Assembly: GCA_900769115.1 (NCBI GenBank)
Contig: CAAGFJ010000096.1
Span: 1-64,000 of the forward strand
Reading direction: 5' to 3'
Length of the DNA: 64,000 nucleotides
Origin: Lachnospiraceae bacterium
GTDB lineage: Bacteria > Bacillota > Clostridia > Lachnospirales > Lachnospiraceae
Below, piece by piece: positions 1-6,887 of the stretch (within the stretch, counting starts at the first letter, position 1; each line of letters starts with the position of its first letter). The notes beneath the pieces are model-generated. The model worked only from the letters and a program-made list of their open reading frames with translations. It was not told the origin of the DNA and did not search any database. The position numbers were made by a program, and so were the translations under genes.

Positions 1-156
1 ATCCTCTTTTACGTGAGTTCGCTTATTATAAGGAGTATTAGTGTCTGCTGCGTGCGAGTCGTAATGCGAATGTGCCTGCGGCAACATGACACCACCCAAA
101 GCCGGGGTTCACAACCTAAAACATGCGCGTCCGTCCTCACTTACGCTGTGCAAGGG
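1..156. other. Non-coding left edge, no gene recognised
   Basis: This stretch lies downstream of uppP and runs off the window. It is richer in G and C than the other intergenic gaps here and has short hairpin possibilities. No convincing ORF with a ribosome binding site is visible. It could be the end of a structured RNA or a neighbouring gene's regulatory region, but I cannot assign it. Confidence 0.3.
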
Positions 157-1053
157 TTATCGTATCACATAAAAGTAGAGAAGCACAAGAAGTCCCAACG
201 CAATCCGGTACCATCCAAAGACCTTGAAGTCATGCTTCTTGATATAACCCATCAAGAACTTGATCGCAAGAATAGATACTCCAAACGCAACCACCATTCC
301 AACGATCAGTACCGCCAATTCCACACTTGTAAATGCAAGCCCGAACTTCAATAATTTGATCAAGCTGGCTCCGAACATAACCGGAATAGCAAGAAAGAAT
401 GTGAATTCTGCCGCCAGCTCTCTGGAGGCTCCGATCAGGATACCGCCGATGATCGTAGAACCCGAACGGGATGTTCCCGGAATCAGGGATAATACCTGAA
501 AAACACCGATTAAGAATGCATCCTTGAAACTCAGATCCGAAAGCGTCACGATACGTGGCGTCCGTCTCTTATTATAATTCTCAATCACAATGAAGATCAC
601 ACCATATGCAATCAGGGCAAATGCTACCACTGTTGCATTATGGAAATGCTTCTCCATCCAGTCATCGAATGGAATACCGACCACCATAGCCGGAATACAT
701 GCCAGCACGATCTTCAGCCACAATACAATCTTATCCATGTAACAATAATTATTACAAAATGTCTGAACTCCCTTCATAAAACCATGATCTGCCTGATTGG
801 CAAACCAGCTTCTTTTCGGTGCATTCTTCTTTGTATGAAATGGCCACAGTTTGCTCCAATACAATACTACAACCGCTAAGATCGCACCTAACTGGATCAC
901 CACATTGAACATTTTCATAAATTCTTCGCTTTGGTTCAGTTTCACAAATTCATCCACCAGGATCAAATGTCCTGTACTACTGATTGGAAGCCACTCTGTG
1001 ATTCCCTCCACAATTCCTAACAAAACTACCTTAAGCCACTCAACAAAATTCAT
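157..1053 (-). CDS. uppP: Undecaprenyl-diphosphatase UppP (BacA family)
   Basis: Integral membrane enzyme that dephosphorylates undecaprenyl diphosphate to recycle the lipid carrier of cell-wall synthesis; the family is also linked to bacitracin resistance. The 298-residue length is near the family norm. The two family signatures are visible: the glutamate-rich motif EGITEWLP at about residues 16-23 and PGTSRSGST at about 192-200, both at the membrane active site. The rest is a series of hydrophobic segments. A GGAGACGAGG ribosome binding site precedes the ATG. It looks monocistronic. Identification is firm. Confidence 0.95.
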   Translation of the reverse strand: MNFVEWLKVVLLGIVEGITEWLPISSTGHLILVDEFVKLNQSEEFMKMFNVVIQLGAILAVVVLYWSKLWPFHTKKNAPKRSWFANQADHGFMKGVQTFCNNYCYMDKIVLWLKIVLACIPAMVVGIPFDDWMEKHFHNATVVAFALIAYGVIFIVIENYNKRRTPRIVTLSDLSFKDAFLIGVFQVLSLIPGTSRSGSTIIGGILIGASRELAAEFTFFLAIPVMFGASLIKLLKFGLAFTSVELAVLIVGMVVAFGVSILAIKFLMGYIKKHDFKVFGWYRIALGLLVLLYFYVIR

Positions 1054-1204
1054 ATCTGTTACCTCGTCTCCTATTTTCTAATTCTTTTCTCAGCGAGAGT
1101 CAACAAAGATACTACTCGTTACAAATCGAATCATATCCCTGTCTGCGATCTGTCTATTATCCCATGTCTTCCGACAATGTGCAACCTATGATATGGAAAT
1201 TCCA

Positions 1205-2188
1205 TCATTCATCCTTAGACACTGCAAGCACATTGCCATCCCCTGTTACAATATGTGCAATCGAATGCTCCACCATATCAGAAACTGCATTTTCTGTATA
1301 AAATGCCATATGCGGCAGCATCAACACATTGGGCAGATCTTTCAGAATTGACATCTCCCGGTGTCCGATCACCTGATATTTGTAATCACCATAAAAGATT
1401 CCCAATTCCTTCTCGATCACATCTAATGCTGCAGCTCCGACTTTACCGCTTTCTAACGCATCAATCAATGCTGGTGTATCAATGATACTGCCTCTCGCAG
1501 TATTCACAAGCACTACGCCGTCCTTCATTTCTTTGATTGTATCTGCATTTACCATATGATAACTGCTCTTTGTAGCAGGCGTATGAAATGTGATTACATC
1601 ACTGTGTACAAACAATTCCTCCAACGGACAATAGGTTCCGTAAAGCTTCGCTTCGCTATTCTCATATGGATCATATGCTAATATCTTACATCCAAATCCG
1701 GACAAATTCCGCATCACATGCGTACCGATCTTACCCGTACCAACCACACCGACCGTAAGGCTTCCAATCTCCCTGCCAATGTTACCGATCAGGGAATAAT
1801 CCATCCCCTCTGCACGTTTGATGATCGACTTCATCCGGCGAAGCGCCATCAGAATCAACATAACCGTATAATCCGCCACACTTCCGGTAGAATAGGTGAC
1901 ATTGCTGACTGCCATACCATATTTCTTAGCAGCATCCAGATCCACATGATCATAACCGATCGTTCTGGTTGAAATGTGATGGACTCCTGCTTCCTTCCAC
2001 GCCCGGATGATCTCCTCCGTGATTGGTGTCGTAATGACACTGACTCCCTCACAGCCATTGGCAAGGGCTGCATTATCAACAGATGGAGCCTCCCGGATCG
2101 GTATGATCTCTACCTGGAATTCCTTTGCAAACTTCTCAAAGAATTGTGCCTCATCAAAATCCCTGTAATTATATGCTGCTATCTTCAT
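1205..2188 (-). CDS. D-lactate dehydrogenase-type 2-hydroxyacid dehydrogenase
   Basis: Cytosolic NAD-dependent D-isomer-specific 2-hydroxyacid dehydrogenase of 327 residues, most like the D-LDH/VanH branch, which interconverts pyruvate or another 2-keto acid and the D-hydroxy acid. The Rossmann glycine motif GVVGTGKIG lies near residues 147-155. The catalytic arginine is in NTARGSIID (about 232), the glutamate follows ALDVIEKE (about 259-261), and the histidine is in LPHMAFY (about 293). A D-lactate role in fermentation or redox balance is likely. The exact substrate cannot be told from sequence, and VanH-like work for a cell-wall depsipeptide is not supported because no vanA or vanX neighbour is present. 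Confidence 0.85.
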   Translation of the reverse strand: MKIAAYNYRDFDEAQFFEKFAKEFQVEIIPIREAPSVDNAALANGCEGVSVITTPITEEIIRAWKEAGVHHISTRTIGYDHVDLDAAKKYGMAVSNVTYSTGSVADYTVMLILMALRRMKSIIKRAEGMDYSLIGNIGREIGSLTVGVVGTGKIGTHVMRNLSGFGCKILAYDPYENSEAKLYGTYCPLEELFVHSDVITFHTPATKSSYHMVNADTIKEMKDGVVLVNTARGSIIDTPALIDALESGKVGAAALDVIEKELGIFYGDYKYQVIGHREMSILKDLPNVLMLPHMAFYTENAVSDMVEHSIAHIVTGDGNVLAVSKDE

Positions 2189-2281
2189 GTTACTGCCTTC
2201 TTTCTATGTATATGCACTTATTTCTGTGCATTTTTCCAAAATATAAATTCTTATTCCGACTAATTTTGTGAAAAATAAGTC

Positions 2282-2310
2282 TTGTTTTTCACACCTATTC
2301 CCTCTACAAT
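2282..2310 (+). promoter_or_regulatory. Candidate sigma-A promoter of a short leader RNA
   Basis: TTGTTT (2282-2287) and TACAAT (2305-2310) are separated by 17 bases. Transcription would start near 2317, just before a strong terminator-like hairpin. The -35 is imperfect. Confidence 0.5.
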
Positions 2311-2335
2311 AAATGCATAACTTAAGTAATTGAGG

Positions 2336-2373
2336 CAAAGGTGCTTATCGAACGATAGGCGCCTTTTGTTTTT
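2336..2373 (+). terminator. Strong intrinsic terminator or attenuator hairpin
   Basis: A stem of about 14 base pairs (including G-U pairs) closed by a GAAC tetraloop is followed by a T tract. It lies only about 20 bases after the predicted start of transcription, so the product would be a short RNA of about 55-60 nt, or an attenuated leader of the small ORF downstream. Confidence 0.65.
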
Positions 2374-2378
2374 GTCAC

Positions 2379-2417
2379 TACAATGAACCAGGCAGGATTT
2401 TAGTCTGCTTCATTGTA
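2379..2417 (+). promoter_or_regulatory. Leader hairpin just upstream of the small ORF
   Basis: A perfect 9-bp stem (TACAATGAA with TTCATTGTA) encloses a second 4-bp stem. It ends a few bases before the AAAGGA ribosome binding site of the 40-residue ORF and so could affect its translation or mRNA stability. Confidence 0.5.
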
Positions 2418-2436
2418 CAGAAAGGATGTGTATGTT

Positions 2437-2559
2437 ATGTTAGGTATGATTATTGCTTTTTCTGTTACACTTTGTGGATTTTCCTTTGTTGCATTAGAGC
2501 TTTGCTCTATAAAGTCAAAGACGATTGCCCGCTATATTGCAAAAGCTGTCACTCACTAA
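2437..2559 (+). CDS. Small hydrophobic protein, 40 residues, function unknown
   Basis: A 40-codon ORF starts at ATG 2437 after AAAGGA at 2421-2426. It encodes one predicted membrane helix (MLGMIIAFSVTLCGFSFVAL) and a basic tail containing KSK and AR. It lies behind two leader hairpins and its own candidate promoter, which is the build of regulated small membrane proteins, including some type I toxins. I do not recognise a family. An overlapping ATG at 2432 opens a three-codon ORF ending in TAG, which might modulate initiation. It is real only if conserved in relatives. Confidence 0.4.
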   Translation: MLGMIIAFSVTLCGFSFVALELCSIKSKTIARYIAKAVTH

Positions 2560-2624
2560 AACAGCTACCTGGCATTTCAACAATATAGCATGACCGGCAT
2601 TACCAAAAATACCAACCGTATTGC

Positions 2625-3161
2625 TTATGCTCTGTTATATTTGGCATCATAAGTAAGGATGCCCGCAATGGTCTTGGCATCGGTCATTTTCCCTTCATAG
2701 ATCATCTGCTTGAGGTCTTCGATGTTCCATCTCTCCACATTGATCTCCTCATCCGGATCTAAATGCTGTTCAGTCTTTGTAAGGTCAGTTGCAAGGTAAA
2801 GGTCTATCTTCTCATTACAGAAAGCAACGGTTGTATTCACTGTGAGAAGATACTCTATCTTGCCTGCCCGGTATCCGGTCTCTTCTTCTAATTCCCGCTT
2901 TGCACACTCCAAGGTTGGCTCCTTTGGATCATCCAGCTTTCCAGCCGGAAGTTCTAATGTAAAACGGTCTAAGGCATTCCGGTACTGACGTACCATCAGA
3001 AATTTTCCATCGGCATCCACGGCAACAACAGCCGCCGCACCATCATGATGGATATAATCCCATTCGGCAATATTGCCATTCACTTCTACGGTGTCTTTAT
3101 ATAGATTGATAACCGTACCCTTTGCACGTAATTCTCTTTTCAAACGTTTCACTGGTTCCAT
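2625..3161 (-). CDS. NUDIX hydrolase, ADP-ribose pyrophosphatase type
   Basis: Cytosolic hydrolase of 178 residues, predicted to cleave ADP-ribose or a similar nucleoside diphosphate derivative to AMP plus a sugar phosphate. The Nudix box is visible from PAGKLDDPKEPTLECA through RELEEETGY, with the REXXEE metal-binding core intact. The preceding ELPAGK is typical of the ADP-ribose pyrophosphatase (NudF) branch. It has its own promoter on the minus strand and a ribosome binding site AGGAGGGCA before the ATG. The specific substrate is inferred from family only. Confidence 0.85.
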   Translation of the reverse strand: MEPVKRLKRELRAKGTVINLYKDTVEVNGNIAEWDYIHHDGAAAVVAVDADGKFLMVRQYRNALDRFTLELPAGKLDDPKEPTLECAKRELEEETGYRAGKIEYLLTVNTTVAFCNEKIDLYLATDLTKTEQHLDPDEEINVERWNIEDLKQMIYEGKMTDAKTIAGILTYDAKYNRA

Positions 3162-3241
3162 AATTGCCCTCCTATGTTAAGTATCTTTGTTTCTTTATTG
3201 ATATAGAAATCTTTTATATCTCTTTATACTTTTTAAAGTAT

Positions 3242-3269
3242 TCTATACCTTTTTATACTTGCTTGACAA
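3242..3269 (-). promoter_or_regulatory. Promoter of the NUDIX gene
   Basis: On the minus strand TTGTCA (3269-3264) and TATAGA (3247-3242) are 16 bases apart, upstream of the NUDIX start at 3161. Confidence 0.5.
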
Positions 3270-3356
3270 CACTTCTTTTGTAAATAATTACTAAACTAAT
3301 GCTAAACACCTGATTCATCGTGCATACACAAATCTGCAGCCAACTCACTATATATA

Positions 3357-3389
3357 CAAAAACGCATGAGTTTCTTCCATCCCATGCGT
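3357..3389 (-). terminator. Terminator of metE
   Basis: Arms ACGCATG and CATGCGT (3362-3368 and 3383-3389) form a 7-bp stem followed by a short T run on the minus strand, 47 bases after the metE stop. Confidence 0.65.
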
Positions 3390-3435
3390 CTTCTTTCTTT
3401 ACACATCTGTGCAATTTATGTACAAAAGCAATGCA

Positions 3436-5703
3436 TTATTTGTTTCTTACCAGCTTTGCAGCCTCTACCATATGGCGTAGACTTGCTTCCGTCTCCGGAA
3501 TTCCTCTTGTCTTCAATCCGCAGTCCGGATTCACCCATAACCTGTCACGTTCGATCTTCGTAAGCATGATCTGCAACGCATTCACGATCTCTTCTACCGA
3601 CGGAACCCGTGGCGAATGGATGTCATAGACACCCGGCCCCACCTCCGTCTCAAAATGATTCTCACGCAATGCATCTAAGATCTGAAGATCCGAGCGGGAT
3701 GCCTCAAATGTGATCACATCTGCATCCATATCATCAATGGCTGGAATGATATCCGTAAATTCACTGTAGCACATATGTGTGTGGATCTGTGTTTCCGGTT
3801 TCACCCCACTGTGCGTCAGACGAAATGCAGGAATGGCAAAATCCAGATATTCTGTATTCCAATCCGACTTACGAAGCGGCAGCTTTTCACGAAGGGCAGC
3901 CTCATCAATCTGAATCATACGGATACCATTTGCCTCTAAGTCCAATACCTCATCCCGGATTGCCAGTGCAATCTGTGAAATAGACTCCTTGATGGAGATA
4001 TCCTCTCTCGGGAATGACCAGTTCAGGATTGTAACCGGCCCCGTCAACATTCCTTTCACAATATGATCGGTCAATGACTGTGCATATACCGACCATTCTA
4101 CCGTCATCGGCTTCTCACGGTACACATCGCCCCAGATGATTGGCGGTTTTACGCAACGGGTTCCATAAGACTGCACCCATGCCTTCTCCGTAAAGAGGAA
4201 TCCACCAAGCGCCTCACCGAAGTACTCTACCATATCATTTCTTTCATACTCACCATGTACTAAGACATCTAACCCGATTTCTTCCTGCTGCTTAATACAC
4301 TTTGCGATCTGATCCCGGTTAAATGCCACATATTCTTCCTGCGTGATCCCACCCTTGCGGTACGCTGCCCGGTTTGCCTTAACCTCTTTTGTCTGAGGAA
4401 ATGATCCGATCGTGGTTGTTGGAAGTTCCGGCAATCCGAATTCCTCTTTCTGCAGCTTCTGCCGGTCGCTTCGTTTTGGCAGCCGGATATAATCCTGCTC
4501 TGTCACCTTCGCAAGACGTTCTCTCACTTCCTGTTTACTGCAATTGCGGTCTTTTTCAAACAAGGCATGATTATTCCGGTACGCTGTCTCTTTGGTATAA
4601 TCTTCACACTCTGCCAGATCTCCTAATTCTCTTAACTCAGACAACTTCTCCACAGCAAACGCAAAATGATCCACATATTCTTTCGCTAACTTTGTCTCAT
4701 GCTGTAAGGTATACGGAACATGCAGCAACGAGCAGGATGTTGACAATACTACCTGAATTCCTTTCTGCCGCAGCTTAGCAGCCACCTGCAACGTATTCTC
4801 ATAATGGTTCTTCCAGATATTCTTACCATTTACCAGACCCGCAAATAAGATCTTGTCTGCCGGGAATCCATATTGCTCTACTAAATCATATGTCTGCCTG
4901 CCCTCTAAGAAATCCAGTCCGATTCCCGCAAACGGCTTAGAAATTAACTGCGGATAAATATCCCTGACATCTCCAAAATATGTCTGAAGCAGAACCTTAC
5001 AAGATGAAACGGATGCCAACAGCGCATCATACATCTTATCGAACAACGCAATATCGGGTGCATCCATGTCCCGAACTAATGCCGGTTCCTCGATCTGCAA
5101 CCAGCCTGCACCATGCTCCTCACACATCTTTACAAGCTGCTTATATGCATTCACAAATGCATCTACGAAATCAACCGCCTTCTTATCCCCGGTATATCTG
5201 CAAAGTTTCAGCATTGTGTATGGACCAATCACAACCGGTTTTGTCTCGATTCCCAATGCCTTTGCCTCTTCATACTCCGTGATCAGTTTATCCCCGGACA
5301 AGGCAATCGCCATATCATCTTCCACTTCCGGCACGATATAATGATAATTCGTATTGAACCATTTCTTCATAGCCAATGCCTTCACATCGCCTGACTCTCC
5401 CTGATAGCCTCTTGCCATGGCAAAGTATGTATCCAATGGAGAAAGCCCTAAATTACGGTATCGTTCCGGTACAATTCCTAACAATACAGCAGTGTCCAAT
5501 GTCATATCATAAAAGGAAAAATCATTGCTTGATATATAATCCATTCCCGCATTTTTCTGCGTCTCCCAATGTGTCTTACGCAATCCCTTTGCAATCTGCA
5601 AAAGTTCATCCTGTGTAATCTCTTTTCTAAAATATTTCTCACTTGCAAACTTTAATTCTCTTAATGTTCCCACTCTCGGGAATCCAATAACCGATGTCTT
5701 CAT
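3436..5703 (-). CDS. metE: Cobalamin-independent methionine synthase MetE
   Basis: Cytosolic zinc enzyme that transfers the methyl group of 5-methyltetrahydropteroyl-triglutamate to homocysteine without B12. At 755 residues it is full length. The C-terminal zinc ligands are present: His and Cys in HTHMCYSEF (about 641-644), Glu in TFEASRSD (about 665) and Cys in NPDCGLKTR (about 727). The ATG follows a CAGGAGG site. It sits directly after a LysR gene that ends a cobalamin-riboswitch operon. Its own leader shows no cobalamin or SAM riboswitch. That layout suggests control by the LysR protein and a link to B12 supply. Confidence 0.97.
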   Translation of the reverse strand: MKTSVIGFPRVGTLRELKFASEKYFRKEITQDELLQIAKGLRKTHWETQKNAGMDYISSNDFSFYDMTLDTAVLLGIVPERYRNLGLSPLDTYFAMARGYQGESGDVKALAMKKWFNTNYHYIVPEVEDDMAIALSGDKLITEYEEAKALGIETKPVVIGPYTMLKLCRYTGDKKAVDFVDAFVNAYKQLVKMCEEHGAGWLQIEEPALVRDMDAPDIALFDKMYDALLASVSSCKVLLQTYFGDVRDIYPQLISKPFAGIGLDFLEGRQTYDLVEQYGFPADKILFAGLVNGKNIWKNHYENTLQVAAKLRQKGIQVVLSTSCSLLHVPYTLQHETKLAKEYVDHFAFAVEKLSELRELGDLAECEDYTKETAYRNNHALFEKDRNCSKQEVRERLAKVTEQDYIRLPKRSDRQKLQKEEFGLPELPTTTIGSFPQTKEVKANRAAYRKGGITQEEYVAFNRDQIAKCIKQQEEIGLDVLVHGEYERNDMVEYFGEALGGFLFTEKAWVQSYGTRCVKPPIIWGDVYREKPMTVEWSVYAQSLTDHIVKGMLTGPVTILNWSFPREDISIKESISQIALAIRDEVLDLEANGIRMIQIDEAALREKLPLRKSDWNTEYLDFAIPAFRLTHSGVKPETQIHTHMCYSEFTDIIPAIDDMDADVITFEASRSDLQILDALRENHFETEVGPGVYDIHSPRVPSVEEIVNALQIMLTKIERDRLWVNPDCGLKTRGIPETEASLRHMVEAAKLVRNK

Positions 5704-5814
5704 CTGATTCGTTTCCTCCTGTTTTTCAATATACTATCTGTTACCGCCAAGGTGTGCAGTGTATTGTGTTACCCTCATTCCCCATGCAGCGGTATCACAA
5801 TTCTCATGTCTTTG

Positions 5815-5820
5815 ATTATA
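5815..5820 (-). promoter_or_regulatory. Candidate -10 element of metE
   Basis: TATAAT on the minus strand lies about 112 bases before the metE start with no good -35, as expected for an activator-dependent promoter. The remaining 5704-5986 gap holds the LysR terminator and nothing I recognise as a riboswitch. Confidence 0.35.
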
Positions 5821-5849
5821 GGAGAAAATGCCGTATCTGAATAATATAT

Positions 5850-5894
5850 TAAAAGATGGCTTATCCATAGTTTAAAGCTATAGACAAGCCACCC
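5850..5894 (-). terminator. Terminator after the LysR gene
   Basis: GGTGGCTTGTCTATAG and CTATGGATAAGCCATC on the minus strand can pair over about 14 positions, followed by TTTTAATAT. It would separate the cobalamin operon from metE. Confidence 0.6.
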
Positions 5895-5986
5895 TTTAAA
5901 AAGTCTTTTTTTATATAATACCCCATTTCCAATCATCCGAATCCATTTATTGCAAACACATAAACGGATTATAAGTCCTCAACCCT

Positions 5987-6886
5987 TTACTTCAAATATT
6001 GCTTTAGAGAATCCAGATATGTCTGCCCCAACCGGCTCATAACACCCTTGCGATGGACAATATATCCGATCCGCATATCACTCTCATCTGCCAACGGAAC
6101 CGCAATGATATCTTTGCCATTTAATTTCTTGTCAATGACACCACTGCACACGGTATAACCATTTAATCCAATCAGAAGATTGAATAACGATGCCCGGTCA
6201 CGGACACGGATATTCTTCTTCCGTTCCACTGCCGAGAAGATCTCCTCCGAAAAGTAGAAGGAATTATGTTCTCCCTGCTCAAATGAAAGATACGGATATT
6301 GCTCTAACTCTTCATTTGTAATGACAGCCTTTCCGGCTAACGGATGCTTCCGGCTGATAAATACATGCGGTCTTGCAACGAACAGAGGATGAAATTCCAG
6401 ATCGTGTGACCGTAAGATCTTCTGAATGACCGTCTCATTGAAATCATTGAGAAACAGGATGCCAACCTCACTCCGCATCTTCGCCACATCCTCTATGATC
6501 TCGTATGTCTGTGTCTCACGCAGACTGAAATCATACTCGTCCTGACCATACTGCTTGATCAGATCCACAAACGCATTGACTGCAAAAGAGTAATGCTGGG
6601 TTGATACACAGAACTGCTTCTTTCCACCCTGACCATTTTTATACTTGTCTTCTAAGATTGCAGCCTGTTCTAACACCTGTCTGGCATACCCTAAGAAATC
6701 CTCGCCCTCCTTGGAAATGCTGATTCCCTTATTCGTGCGATTGAAGATCACAATATTCATTTCCTTCTCTAACTCATGGATCGCATTGGTAAGGCTCGGC
6801 TGTGAGATATACAAACGGTTTGCGGCCTCCGTGATCGTTCCGGTCTCCGCTACAGCAATCACATATTTCAACTGTTGTAATGTCAT
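5987..6886 (-). CDS. LysR-family regulator, last gene of the cobalamin operon
   Basis: Transcription regulator of 299 residues. The N-terminal winged helix-turn-helix is visible (MTLQQLKYVIAVAETGTITE, then AANRLYISQPSLTNAIHELE), followed by a periplasmic-binding-like effector domain. I place the start at ATG 6886, after GGGGAGGAAACTAG; a longer upstream reading would overlap the transporter gene. The stop of the ECF gene is at 6888, so only one base separates the two genes and they must be co-transcribed. metE comes next in the same direction. MetR-type LysR proteins activate metE in other bacteria. I infer that this one may do so in response to B12 limitation; its effector is not visible. 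Confidence 0.88.
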   Translation of the reverse strand: MTLQQLKYVIAVAETGTITEAANRLYISQPSLTNAIHELEKEMNIVIFNRTNKGISISKEGEDFLGYARQVLEQAAILEDKYKNGQGGKKQFCVSTQHYSFAVNAFVDLIKQYGQDEYDFSLRETQTYEIIEDVAKMRSEVGILFLNDFNETVIQKILRSHDLEFHPLFVARPHVFISRKHPLAGKAVITNEELEQYPYLSFEQGEHNSFYFSEEIFSAVERKKNIRVRDRASLFNLLIGLNGYTVCSGVIDKKLNGKDIIAVPLADESDMRIGYIVHRKGVMSRLGQTYLDSLKQYLK

Positions 6887-6887
6887 G

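Noticed and set aside
13..354. 113-codon plus-strand reading frame at the left edge
   Set aside because: Runs antisense into uppP and has no recognisable domain.
1205..2188. VanH-type vancomycin resistance dehydrogenase
   Set aside because: No vanA, vanX, vanR or vanS-like neighbours; a fermentative D-lactate-type enzyme is the simpler reading.
5704..5986. Possible cobalamin or SAM riboswitch before metE
   Set aside because: None of the core elements of either riboswitch occurs in order; only a terminator and a -10 element are visible.
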